From NCBI RefSeq assembly GCF_036417845.1, contig NC_089978.1, positions 35,332,682 through 35,396,681 on the forward strand: 64,000 nucleotides of DNA, read 5' to 3'. The position numbers were made by a program, and so were the translations under genes. Under the pieces are notes generated by a model. The model was not told where the DNA came from and made no database searches. It saw only the letters and a list, made by a program, of their open reading frames with translations. The DNA comes from Apteryx mantelli (taxonomy: Eukaryota; Chordata; Aves; Apterygiformes; Apterygidae). Every line of letters starts with the position of its first letter. Positions within the stretch are counted from its first letter, which is position 1. This document shows positions 49,848 to 61,308 of the stretch, one piece after another.

Positions 49848-50730
49848 AAATCACAGAATCACAGAATAGTTGGGGTTGGAGGGACTTCTAGAGATCATCT
49901 GGTCCACCCCCCTGGCTCAGGTAGGGTCATCTAAAACAGGTTACTCAGGATCATGTCCAGTCAAGTTTTGAATATCTCCAAGGATGGAGACTCCACAATC
50001 CCTTTGGGCAATCTGTTTCAATGTTCAATCGCCCTCACAGTGAAGAAGTGTTTTCTTATGTTCAGATGGAATTGTCTGTGTTTCAGTTTGTGCCCATTGC
50101 CTCGCATCCTGTCACTGTTCACCACTGAAAAGAGTCTGGCCCCACCCTCGTTACACCCTCCCATCAGATATTTGTACACATTGATAAGATCCCCCCTCAG
50201 TCTTCTCTCTCCAGGCTGAACAGGCCCAGCTCTCTCAGCCTTTCCTCATAAGAGAGATGCTCCAGTCCCCTAATCATCTTTGTGGCCTTTTACTGGACTT
50301 GCTCCAGTAAATCCATGTCTCTCTCATACTGGGGAGCTCAGCACTGGACCCAACACTCCAGGAGTGTCCTCACCGGTGCTGAGAAGAGAGGAAGGATCAC
50401 CTCCCTCAACCTGCTGGCAATGCTCTTCCCAGTGCAGCCCAGGATGCCATTGGCCGCCTTTGCCACAGGGCACGTTGCTGGCTCATGTTTAACTTGTTGT
50501 CTGCCAGGACCCCCAGACCTTCTCTGCAAAGCTGCTCTCCAGCTGGTCAGCCCCCTGCATGAGTTTATTCTTCTCCAAGTGCAGGACTTGGCATTTCCCT
50601 TTTTTGAACTTCATGAGGTTCCTCTCAGCCCACTTCTCCAGCCTGTTGAGGTCCCTTGGAATGGCAGTGCAACCACCTGGTGTATCACCCCCTCCTCCCA
50701 GTTTTTTATCTGAGAACTTGCTGAGGGTGC
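49848..50730 (-). mobile_element. CR1 LINE 3' fragment, about 0.88 kb (antisense)
   Basis: The minus strand shows the ACAGAATC tail at 49848 and then the 3' UTR. The reverse-transcriptase end is broken by frameshifts near 50215 and 50330. Upstream of that are palm-domain traces in the frame 50833-50489 (KCQVLHLEKNKLMQGADQLE, LSKFSDKKLGGG). The 5' break is near 50730, inside the region of the catalytic FADD box, here changed to FSDK. It is inactive. Confidence 0.93.
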
Positions 50731-52375
50731 AAAATACTTCTTTGTAGAGCAACGGACTTCTCAAATATATTCCAAGATTTCTGTAAAAATATTTAGTCTT
50801 TCTGGTGTAGAAATAAATTGTTCTTTTTGGCATAGCTGAAGAAATATGAAATCTTAAATGTTAAAATGTTAAATCTTAAAGTTTCTGAAATTACTCTGTT
50901 TAATATCACCACTCATCCACTGATTTTTTTTCATGGAGAAATTCTGTATTCTTAAAGCTGGGCTAAGAAGAGACCATTAGTTCATTTAACCTGGCACTCT
51001 GTATAGCAGGGTATCTTATGTTTCATTTGGTTCTTTCTGTATTGTGTGTTGACTGAGATCTATATTAATTCCCCCTGTAATGAAGAAAAGGAGGAATGAA
51101 CTGGGAATATTAAGACTCTAAAAGCTTGACTTTGCACAGCCTGAGCATAGTCAGTGATCTACACTTTAAAGCAGTAATGTATTTTTGTGTTCTGTACAGT
51201 AACACTGAAGAACTTGTGTTCTTTTTTTTTCACCCCCCCCCCCCCCAATACACCCACTGACCAGCAGGACGTTTTCCAAAAATGCATCTACTCTCGATTT
51301 GAGGACATGGAGTGAAAGACAAAACCATGCTTTATAGTCTGTTTCAGCAGTTAGTCATCATCATCATTTGGCAGCCTAGGGTTTTTCCCCAAGGTTAAGA
51401 TGCCTTTAGTATTGGCCTCTTCTCCCCATAGAGCTCACTGGTTGCTCTGTAAGCAAAGTAAATCTTTTTGTGTTGAATCCCTTTTGAAGCACTCTTTGTG
51501 CTCTCACTTCAGTACTTTCATGCTTTCTTTAAACTGGCAGTGAACTACTGTATCCAAATCTGTGTACAGAAATAAAATTGCCTCTTTCCTTCAACTCGGT
51601 TCCATTGAATGAGCAAAGAGTTGAATAGATATGCCTGGGTCTGCAGGTTAGGAAACTCAGATTCGTGATCACTGCACCAAAACTCTTGTTTTTAGCATTT
51701 GTTTAAGTGTTACTCTTATGACTTTGTTTAACTGTACTTGCTTGGAACTGTGAATGAACTGATGCCACTTTGAAAATCTGGTTTATAAGGGATATGATTA
51801 GAAAAATAAAGTTGTCCTTGCCTGAATAAGAAATGACAATGTTGTGCAATTCCATTTCAACTAAAGACAAGAGAATTTTTCTCAATGCTACAAAATGCTT
51901 CAAAGTTTTGTTACTTAAGTAATCCATTGTAAGCATGTATTATATTAACCATGAAGGAAAATGCTTTAAAACAATCTTTTAAATTACTTATCTGAGATTT
52001 ATGGATCTGATAGAAAGATTTGCAAAAATTCATTGAAGTATTGCATTCTGATGAAGTCCAGTGGTGTGTGAATCTGTTTTAGGAGCTTGACAATGAGGAA
52101 AGAAAGCATAGCCACTACAGACCCCACACATGGAAATGACAATAATTGTTTACCTAAAAATCCTCCCAACAAATGCCTTATCCACGATGTAGCTTCTGTT
52201 TCAGCTGTCCCATTTCATTCTGTCTGTCTCCTTAACTTTTTGTTCCACCTGTGATGTTTTTCAGTAGATGCATGATAAAATGTCTAGGCTAGATTCCAAG
52301 GATGGAATGAAAAGCTGTATTTTTTTTTTTTTATGAAAGCACTAACAATTCTATTTGGATTGGATTTCTTTGTAG

Positions 52376-52469
52376 CAAAACCAATGAATTATTGAACAGA
52401 TCAGACTTGGGTTTGCCAAAGAGTGATTCCTGTCAGATTGTGAATCGTGGCCCAGAATCTACAGCATGG
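52376..52469 (+). CDS. EPSTI1: EPSTI1 exon 7
   Basis: A 94-nt exon, phase 2 to 0, giving codon 191 (joint, Tyr) and residues 192-222. It reads KTNELLNRSDLGLPKSDSC and then QIVNRGPESTAW. Human has KTAEFLSKLNTESPDRSACQ followed by SAVCGPQSSTW, so the order KT.E.L, DS.CQ, GP.S..W is kept. The segment is a less charged break between the two coiled-coil parts. The acceptor is TTTGTAG at 52369-52375 and the donor GTAAGT at 52470. About 12 residues present in human right after the Trp (KLPILPRDHSWA) have no counterpart in this model. Confidence 0.93.
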
Positions 52470-55400
52470 GTAAGTAAAACCATGGAATGTGAAATATTTT
52501 CTGTTAATTTTCCAGGTACTGTCAATAGTGTAATATTAGAGTATTCTAATTGAGCTTAATTGCCCAGACATAATTCAGTGAGTACCAAGGAGTCTTTTCG
52601 CGTGAATGAGATTGCGTACATCATCTGTGATACACTGGCAGAGTATCCTACATAGTAGGGGACAGCCTTTATTACTCGCTGATCTCTCTCTCATAACTAA
52701 GAGGCAGATTTATATTCTAAGTTCAGATCAGAATCTTAAATGTGTCTGTACCCATCAGCTGGTGGCACGCTTTTATGAAATCTCAGCTGGCTCATGTCAG
52801 TGGATGTTGTACTGCATTGAAAATCTAGTCAGAAGAGAAGCTTATTTTTCAGTGTGTCATAAAAGTGATTCCATAGGCTGCATGGGGACTTTGTCCCTGT
52901 TTGAATGAGCCTAGTAAGTATCAATGTAATTAGGAAAGATGTAAAGTATTGCTTAAATTCTAATTATTCTAATTGTTTCAAAAAGGCTTTTTCATATATG
53001 GTTAGTCTCTTTGTGTCTAAACCAAGCTTTCCCACTGATGGAAAAACTTGCAGTGAGGCATATTAACCCTGAGATAGAAATTTTCTCCTTTGGGGGGGCT
53101 TCCAAGTGGGGGGAAACCTGCAGCAGACAGCTATGTGGACAGAAATTATTGTTACAGACAATAGTCCTGGATCAGCAGAAACTTGGAAATATCTAACCTG
53201 GGCAGCCCTCTGTTGTATGGAGCCTTGAAGATCAACTGTTGAGAAAGGGAGTAAAAGATTCTCCTGCATATTTCTCGGGAGCCATGGAAATGTGCCAGAT
53301 TTTTTCCCATTTATAGAAATTATCACAACAATATATGAGGGCTCTGTCTTGCTGTAGTATCTCTTCCTGTGTCTCAGCTGTATGAAAGGAGGTAATACTG
53401 AAAGTAGATTCCTTTCCCCTTTCGATTCTTCAGGTCATATTGTATCTTTGAAAAAGATAAAGAAATCTTAGTGTAATGTAGACAGATTTACAGCTTGAGG
53501 CAACCAAATTTTGCCCAGCAACACTGGCCCACTGAAGTAAGAGAGCAGCTTTCAGGCTGTCTTTTGTAGTCCTGAGGACACTAGCAATATGCAATACTAT
53601 GGGAAGGGAGAAAAAATGTCTTGAAATTACTTCTGCCTCCCTCTGAAGCACCCTGCACTCTGATCAGTGGGGAGCTGGTCCTTTGTTTGTAGCAGACCCT
53701 GCTCCTCAGCCTTTCTTAGGACATTGAGCATTGAATTGAGAAGATAAGTGAGCACATGTCCCCAGGACTGACTCAGATTTCAGGATTTTAGTGCTGTGTC
53801 TGCATATCTGTGCAGAAGTGGGTGGATACCTAAAAGAACACTGGATTCTTTTAGTCATGCAAGTCCTGCTTTTAGTCATTGCCATCACTTCATCCACTTA
53901 ATTGTGCCATTCTTATTACAGTTTTTGAGGGTTTTCTTAATAAATTATGCCAAATCACACACCATAGTTCATCTTTGGCTTAACCAGTATCCAAGCAGAT
54001 AAAATACATAGTTTATCTGTAATGTTCTTTATTAATACCAGCTAACATTATGTGTGCCTATTGCGTGACAACATTTGTATACCTTAGTGATTCAGTTTAT
54101 CACTTGCAGCAATGCAGTTAGCAAAATGTCTTTCCAACCAATTTGGATGAAGCACAATCTGTAGCCATACTCACAGCCTCTGTGCTCTGTGAAAGGGCAT
54201 CTAACCCTTGGATGAAGCACATAACCAATGATTTGTCACCCAGATAGAACTGGCATAATAACAAATCACTTAACTGTGGGGAAACTCATACTCTAATTTT
54301 GATGTGATCTTGGACTTTTCCCTTGTTTGGAGTAACTAAAACATTCAGGACAAATTTATCTGAAATTCTGAAGTATGATAAACCTAAGAAGTGCCTGATA
54401 TTCATGTTGTTTTGCGGGTTTTTTTGTTTGTTTGTTTGTTTTTTAATGTTCTAAAGCAAGTTCTGGACACTGTCATGTTGATTGAATTTTTTTCACACCC
54501 ATCGTTTCTTTGATACTGATACTTATTTAGTACACCTAGTTCAAATATCATTGTCAATTATTACTCAAATGCATGTGGAAAAATTTGCCTTCTTTTGAAT
54601 AACTTCATGTCATTGGTGACTTTTTTTGGCCTACTTATTTAATCAAGTTCATAATTAATTTTAATTCTGTCTTTCAAAGTGTTAACAATCCTGTCTAGAT
54701 TTTTGTCTTCCAACTTGATTAACATACACTCCACACGATCCTCCAAGCCATTACTGAGAGTAATGAATAATATTGGACCCAGAATGAGTCTCCCTGGACA
54801 CATGTAACAACTCCTCCCAGCTCAAAATTGAGCTATTAATAATCGCTTTCTCTGTTCAGCCCTTTTAGCAGATTATGTGCCTGTCGTTTTAATGGTGTCG
54901 TTCTGAACCACATATATCAAGTTTGAAGAACATTGTGTAGACCTGCATCAAATCCCTCACTAAAGTCAAACTATGAGCTAGACCTGCACACTTTTCGTAT
55001 TAAATCACACTGGTTTATTATTTAGTGTGCTACACATAGGCTCTGACCCTGCTCAAAGACTTTACAGTAAAAGGGCCTAAGGACTTAATGCAAGACTAGA
55101 ACTTCGCACATAGCTGCAACTTATGAAAGACCTGGGCTAGTTATCGTAAGGAACTCCTACACAGTCAAATATCTTATTTGTGATGTCCAGTTCAGACTTT
55201 CACTTCTCTTAGTTGCCCCTCAAATAACAGCAGGCAGGATCTCTTGGCTTTTGTTGCTCTTCCTCCACACATCCCTTTTCAGTACTTCCATGGAAATACT
55301 CCTGGGTTACCCTCTTTTATCAGGCCTTCCTTCTCCTTTGTTATCCTGGTAATACTTCCAGACCTTTTCTTCTTCCCAAAATACCCCATATCACTATCAT

Positions 55401-55710
55401 ATATGCCTATAGCATTTTCTGATTGTTTAGGGTGTTTTTATGCTTATCACTGGGATAAGCAATAGCATGTGCTGTGGCTGGTTTGTTGTGATGTGCAGAT
55501 GGACTTTTAGCCAAGTTGAATGAATGAAAAATTTTTTGAATGCTTCTAGCTTATATTAGTGTGAAGACTTGAATTTTCTTAAGTGACCAGAATCCTTCAA
55601 CCATTTCTGTTGTGTTAATTACTTGTATAATGATTTGGGAATGAGGTTTGGGATTTTGGTGCTGTCCCCTCTCCCTGTCAATATGTTTTATATTCTCTGC
55701 TGAACAACAG
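52470..55710 (+). other. EPSTI1: EPSTI1 intron 7
   Basis: A 3.2-kb intron. A probable ancient CR1/L3-type LINE lies at about 54690-54985, and there is a GTTT-rich tract near 54417-54442. Nothing else was recognised. Confidence 0.8.
54690..54985 (-). mobile_element. Probable ancient CR1/L3-type LINE fragment
   Basis: On the plus strand the order of short blocks follows the antisense of the CR1/L3 reverse-transcriptase region: a CCAAGCCATT.. part, AATATTGGACCCAGAATGAG, then CCTGGACAC, then GCCCTTTTAGCA and AAATCCCTCACTAAAGTCAA. These resemble the GGxxxSILGP and downstream segments of CR1-like elements. The copy is so diverged that no frame survives. A chance resemblance is possible. Confidence 0.5.
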
Positions 55711-55794
55711 ACTAGAAGCCATACTTACAAGCAAGCTCTTCGAGAGGATGAAAACAGAAGATTAGAGGAAATGAAGCAAGAACAACAGAGGAAG
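55711..55794 (+). CDS. EPSTI1: EPSTI1 exon 8
   Basis: An 84-nt exon, phase 0 at both ends, giving residues 223-250. It reads TRSHTYKQALREDENRRL and then EEMKQEQQRK. Human ARSWAYRDSLKAEENRKLQK and MKDEQHQK align without gaps. The acceptor is CAACAG ending at 55710, with a modest pyrimidine tract. The donor is GTAATT at 55795. It opens the second charged coiled-coil part and has the same length and phases as exon 5. Confidence 0.95.
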
Positions 55795-58738
55795 GTAATT
55801 ATACATCAACAGTTTGCATATTGTATCATTTTTGCATGCTGTGAAACCAATTAAATACATTGATTACTGTAGCCTACACACAGAGCTTCTCTTTAGGGAA
55901 AATGATTTGGTCACTGTTTTCAAATATTGTGAGAGAGATGCACCAAGTTGTAAGATTTGGATATAGATTGAATTATCTTCTGAGTTCATGGTTATTTGCA
56001 TCTAGATGACAAGTTTCCACTCGTCTCCCCATTTGAACAATTGTGCAGAGCATTTTCTGAATCATGGTGCCCAATTTCATACTCTAAGGAAACCAATTTC
56101 CTCTCTTTCAGGCAGAAGTAATCTTAGTGAGATATTCCTGATGATCTCAGACTCTGAATAAAGTCTCTTTTTAGAGAACCAAGGCCTGTGTGCCCTGCCT
56201 TCTGAAATGAGCGTGCGGAAGCATTCAGATTTGCTATTCAGTCTGCCTTTTTCTGTGTTTCCTTGCTAACCACATAAACCAAGAATTTTGAGTAGTCTAA
56301 AAAGCAGGTATGCCATAACTACAAGTGAGAAATCCATCTTCTGCATATGCAAGACACGTTGCCTGAAAATGCATCCTAACCACTACAGTCCCTCTAGCAT
56401 TATTTTGGCTACTATAGGCACATGAAGTTAATCTACACAAGGCTACAACCTTGTGCTAAACTGGCTATCTCAGCTCCAGTTCTAACTGTGCAAGTATGAG
56501 TAGGGCAGCATTAACTGTAAATCACTCAAGAAACACATTGGCAAATACTAAGCCTCTTGTTATGCCTGTGCTGTTAGTAATATCCAAATTAAACTCATAG
56601 TAGTCGAATCTTAGGTAGCTCAGCAAATCCCATATAATGAGTTTCTAATAGAGCTGGACAGATGACTCTGTCCCCTCACAGATGTCTTTCATTAAATGCT
56701 GGGGATAATTGTGCTCTTTTCATAGTATTTTAGTAATTAGAATGCTAGAATCAAAAGGAAAAACAACCTAGGGAGAGTCTTAACTGCTTTCCTATTGGAT
56801 GTATACTTACTCCCAGGAACCATACACAAGAAAAATTCTTGAAAGTTAGTCATGGGGGGCACACGGCCTGCAAGTGTTGTATTGTGCATGTATTCTATCA
56901 TAGACAAAATAAATACAAATGCAAATTGGCATGCCTGCGCTCTGTGAGTTAGGCTTAAGAGACTTGTGTAGAGCTTAGACTCTTCACTGGTTAACACAGG
57001 TTAAGAAGAAGGTGCTGACTGGTTCCAAGGCTATTCTTTCTTAGTGTGCCTTTCCAGAGTGCTCCTTGCCTTCGTATTTGCTGTTACCTATTGCACAGAG
57101 TAATGTACTACTTACAAACCCACTGTAAATAATACGTATTTTAAAGGCCCAATGATTGTCCCTCGGATTTATGTTGGCTCATTTCTATTTCAAACTAATA
57201 TGTATTAAAGTAATTGTAAATTCTGTCTTGTGTGCACCTTCTAGTACAGTGCTGCTATAAAACGTATAGGTATTGTCAGTTGCATTTTTTTAGAGCAGGT
57301 TTTAGTATGTATTGCTTGATTTAAAAATTTTCAGTACACTTTAAACACTGCATCATATACACGCAATATATTTCAGAACATTGCTCTAGGAGAGGACTCA
57401 GCATATTGGAAAGTCAGATACTGGATTTTAATTTTCAGGTTGAATAGTTATTTAAAACAGTGAAAATTAAGGTTGGCTTTTTTATTTCTTAATCCTGTTT
57501 CTTCTTTTAGGGCTAGACAAATATTGATACACAACACATTTGCAGTTATTGATCTTTTTTTGCATACATTTATTGCATAGTTTTTATTTAATGTTCCACT
57601 TAAACTGATTTTTTTTTTAACTTTTGTAGTTCCATTCAGTTATTGAAGCTTTTATCTAACTGCATCATTTATTTTACTTCCTATTCCTACTGCTACTCAG
57701 TTGCTATGGAAAATGTGAAGGATGGGTCTGTTCTTATCCCTTTCCCCTCCCCCTGCGAGCCAAATTCTCTTTGCAGAAAAATCTGCATCTTCAATTCTTG
57801 GGTGCATTGCAGGGAGTTGGAGACAAACAAACAAGTACACATGCATAGCACAGTCATAAGCTGTGTTTCCTTAGCAGTCCAGCCTGAAAATGAATAGGCA
57901 AATCCTCTTCTTGAGAGAAGTCCCTTTGAAACTATTTATATACCTTAATATTATGTAATATAAGGTTTGTAGGCTCCAGTCCTAAAATTTTTAGCTTTAC
58001 AGGAGAAAATCCACAGATACAGCAAGATCACTGTACATGGAGTATAAGTGTGATTATTTTGTTATGGGCTCTAAACTGGAAAAATACTTTTGGAAGAGGT
58101 TTCCTGTCAGACAGAAATTTGGGGAAGTGGATGAAAGAGGGAAAGATACAGTAGATGCGCTTCCCAAAAGGCTCCACAGAGGCAGGAGGCAAAGGGCACA
58201 TCTCCTTCGCATCTTCAGGGGTCACGTTGGGCTGTGTTGTCTCCTGTGAAGGAACTTCAGCCGTCTTCGCCGTCCTACCTGCAGGGATATTCAGACCTGG
58301 GGATTGGAGCAGGAGGAAGCTGAAGGTCTCAAGCTGAAGGCTTTGCTCATTTCTCCGTCGTACTGCATGGCAAACTGGAGCTCAGGGTGCTGAGGGCATG
58401 AAGGAGCAGTGTCTGGAAGCTAGGGGCTCAGCTAGAAGAACAAACCTTGCATGTGGACTGGTGTCTGGCATATCCCTTTACATGTACAAATGCAGCTGTC
58501 CGGGTTCTTTTACTTCCTACTTTTTGGGCACAAATATATCTCATCTAGTGCAACCCTGAACAGAAAACTGAGCTCAGTTTTTAACATAGGGCTGTCATGT
58601 AAATAAAATGCTGTTGAGGGAAGTTTTTGGAAATGGCATGTTGTTCTGGTTGAAGTTAACACCATGTGGAATTAATTGGGTTTTCAACATAGGCACGTTA
58701 ATTAAAAAAGTTTACTTTTTGATTTTTATCATTCCCAG
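55795..58738 (+). other. EPSTI1: EPSTI1 intron 8
   Basis: A 2.9-kb intron with no repeat family recognised. A GC-richer stretch at about 58130-58450 has short open frames on both strands but no domain or exon signal that I can support. Confidence 0.75.
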
Positions 58739-58812
58739 GCTGAGTTAATGGAATTTAAGCAAAAGCAGGAAGAGGAAACCCGAACAAGAGCACGCCAAAA
58801 TGAACAGAGGAG
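58739..58812 (+). CDS. EPSTI1: EPSTI1 exon 9
   Basis: A 74-nt exon, phase 0 to 2, giving residues 251-274 and two bases of codon 275. It reads AELMEFKQKQEEETRTRA and then RQNEQR. Human SELLELKRQQQEQERAKIHQ and TEHRR align. The acceptor is TTCCCAG ending at 58738 and the donor AG|GTATGA at 58813. Length, phases and nine identical residues pair it with exon 6. Confidence 0.95.
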
Positions 58813-60331
58813 GTATGATACAAAAAAATGAGAATGCACTTTAATTGAATTCTTATCTAGAAAGGGTCTCAAAATTGCAGCCATTCATGTGTTAGAAAAC
58901 TACTGCAATGAGGATCCCTGACCTAGCCTCTGTTTTAACTTTGCCTTCAGATGAGCCACTAATATCCAGCATTACAACTGCTCACAGTATGCAATATGAC
59001 ATAGAGTGCCTTTTTCACTTTATTTATTCCATCAACATTAAGCTGAACCATTGAAAGCTAGCTGAATACATACATACATATATATGTACACAAACATATT
59101 TTATAATGGGCTCAAGCGTATTTTATAATGGGCTCAAGCATATTTTGTAATGGGCTACTTTGTCCATGCAATTTTTTGCATTGGCACTGAAGCTAACAGG
59201 CAGAGCTAAATATGAGTTTAGATATTTATACAGATAGAAACTGCAGTGCGGCAAGGCCTTCTGTAGTTGCAGTGTTTCATATCCCAGGCTGCGCCCCACT
59301 GTTGGGCCATATCCGTGTTGTGTGGTTTTAATCTTACAGTTCTGTCACCAACTGACTTTCTGTTCTCTTGAAGCATAGCTTTATTGTCAGCTTTATTTTC
59401 AGCAGGTAAAAAGAAACACCTCTCAGTCTCAATAATAAAAGCCCCATCATTTGTGTGTGTGTGGGGGGGGGGGGGTTGTTTTATCATCAAGGAATTTAAA
59501 AAAAGAAGCAATTCTTTGGGCAATCACTCTCCATACTGTTTTCATTTCTTTTTTTCTGTTTTGTTTTTGGTTTTTTTTACAGCAAAGATATTGAGATATT
59601 TAGCCATAGAAATTAATGAAATATTTTAGACTGAGTCCATCTCTGTGTCCCTAGATAGAAATAATCTAGGATCTTGCGTTTTACATCGTTTTTATGAAAA
59701 GTATTGTAAAACATGACTGTCATTTCTAAGCATGTGTGTCAGTCCTAGGCATTAATAAGGGGGAAAAAGATGCAGCTTTCAGCCAATTTGAAAATATTCA
59801 AAACAGACTGAGGGAAAGTGTATTTGTATGTGTTCCAGATTGATAAAGCGGTATAAGAAAATGCCAGAGGTGCTTTCTGAACTGGAGAGTAGGGAAAGTT
59901 GACAGCTGCACAACTTGTCCCTATTAGTAACAAACTTAAGTGGCTTTTTCATTGACATTAGGAAATCAGTGCTTCTAGAAACTCTCCTTGTGTACTGAGG
60001 GTTGAAAGACTACTTAAGGTGAATTGTCTAAAAAGCTAAACTCACTGGGAATGCAGGTGCTATGCGCGTAGACTTTCTGCTGAGGGTTTCAGTGCATTTC
60101 TCACAGCAGCCACAGGATGCTTTTTAATCATAAAAGATTGATCACAGGGTAGGAATAAACCTGGTGAACTGAAAATGAAACCCACCCTGTCTTATGCCAG
60201 TCTCTGGTTATTCAACACAGGCTTGAAAGACAGAAAGGTGTATGTTTAACTGAGAATAGAGAAAGCTACTCACAGAATGTTAAATCTCCAAAGTTTGTGA
60301 ACTCCTCAGCTACCTTTTCATTGTTTTTAAG
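58813..60331 (+). other. EPSTI1: EPSTI1 intron 9
   Basis: A 1.5-kb intron with three copies of a 22-bp tandem repeat (59095-59160), preceded by an ATAC/ATAT-rich run (59068-59090). There is also a run of 14 G after a short TG repeat (59453-59475). Confidence 0.85.
59095..59160. repeat. 22-bp tandem repeat, three copies
   Basis: The unit TATTTTATAATGGGCTCAAG starts at 59097, 59119 and 59141. The third copy has diverged (TATTTTGTAATGGGCTACTT). It lies in EPSTI1 intron 9. Confidence 0.95.
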
Positions 60332-60437
60332 GATAAATAATGCTTTTCTGGACCGACTACAGAACAAAACACAAGCTAATAGCATCTACCACCCTGAATA
60401 TGCTGGGAGTCAGGACTGCTTCAGTAACAGCTGCTGG
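60332..60437 (+). CDS. EPSTI1: EPSTI1 exon 10 (last exon recognised)
   Basis: A 106-nt exon giving codon 275 (joint, Arg) and residues 276-310. It reads INNAFLDRLQNKTQANSI and then YHPEYAGSQDCFSNSCW. Human VNNAFLDRLQGKSQPGGLEQ followed by SGGCW aligns, and NNAFLDRLQ is identical. The acceptor is TTTTTAAG ending at 60331. A strong donor GTAAGT follows the Trp codon in phase 0, where human splices to a short last exon (NMNSGNSWGI). I did not find that exon downstream. If the donor is not used, the frame adds 16 codons ending in IGLFKS before TAA at 60486-60488. No AATAAA follows closely, which argues for splicing. Confidence 0.94.
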
Positions 60438-60488
60438 GTAAGTTTCTGGATCCAAAACATGAAAACAATAGGATTGTTTAAAAGTTAA

Positions 60489-61308
60489 TTTTTTCCCTGG
60501 ATACTATTATGTGGTTGTGTGCATTTAGTCTGCATGGTAGAACTTACAGTCCTGGCTGACTGCCTACAATAGCTTTTAAAAAGAAATCCTGCCTTTAAAT
60601 GTAAGCTCTTCATATATGGGCGGAGGGAGTAACAGCTGCCCTTGCAGCAGAAGCATATTACTTTCCATGCAAGGTACTGTATCCAAGGTCTTTTGTTAAG
60701 TTTGGAACAAGGATCATAAAGTTTTAAGGGATTTTTGGAAATTTTTTAAATGAAAGATGCTTGGAAATGCTATAAACATTTTAATAAGATACTGAAAGCA
60801 AATGAGAGAAAAAAACATGAAAGATACAGCTGTTCATTTTTTCCCATATAAAGTTGTGACAAGGAAGACCCAACTGCATCCATTTAAAATATATAATACT
60901 TGCAAGGTTTCTTTGAAGAAAAGGTATCTTGACTCTAGCCTATTAAACATTCAGTCCTAGATACCAGATTTTTTCCACTGTTTTAATGAGGCATAAATGT
61001 GATTGTTGTTATTTAGAATTGCACTCTTCAGTGATCCAAAAATATTTTGTAGCATTCCCACTGTGGAAATTTCCATTAGGGTGAAACTGCATTGCTAAGA
61101 GGACAGTAGTGCAGAAATGGAAGCCTTAAAAAGACTGAAAAGCAAAGGGATGCGAGTCTAAGAGAACATAGAGAATGTGTCAATGTAGAGAAGAATGTTT
61201 AGTTGGAAACCAGAAAGACTTTTGAGTTGGAGTGGTTGGATTGTTATGGCCCCTTGAGGCCCCATCCTGAAGCTGTATAAATCTGCTTAATTATATGTAA
61301 AGGTAACC
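60489..61308. other. EPSTI1 downstream or last intron, nothing recognised
   Basis: AT-rich sequence after exon 10. No exon, repeat family or polyadenylation signal was recognised. Confidence 0.6.

Larger units (their letters stand above)
38578..52375 (+). other. EPSTI1: EPSTI1 intron 6
   Basis: At 13.8 kb this is the largest intron in the window. It collects three CR1 fragments: 41175-41420 on the plus strand, and 46362-46867 and 49848-50730 on the minus strand. It also holds a 23-bp A/T-rich duplication (39681-39723), a G-run near 40226-40237 and a C-run near 51232-51246. A T-run at about 52319-52332 lies 44 bases before the exon 7 acceptor. Confidence 0.85.
15606..60437 (+). other. EPSTI1: EPSTI1 gene model (ten coding exons; 3' end open)
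   Basis: EPSTI1 is an interferon-induced, charged coiled-coil protein linked to epithelial-stromal signalling, tumour invasion, macrophage activation and antiviral responses. Its biochemical role is poorly known. The exons are 15606-15802, 25970-26028, 27618-27701, 31163-31236, 31870-31953, 38504-38577, 52376-52469, 55711-55794, 58739-58812 and 60332-60437. All junctions are GT-AG, and the frame stays open through 310 codons. Human isoforms of about 307-318 residues are close in length. Lys, Arg, Glu and Gln dominate residues 115-275, as expected for the coiled coil. The terminal exon was not found. The gene lies divergent from DNAJC15, as in human. Confidence 0.93.

Noticed and set aside
50282..50833. 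Open frames on both strands near the CR1 at 49848-50730
   Set aside because: The minus frame is CR1 reverse transcriptase, and the 143-codon plus frame is its shadow on the opposite strand.
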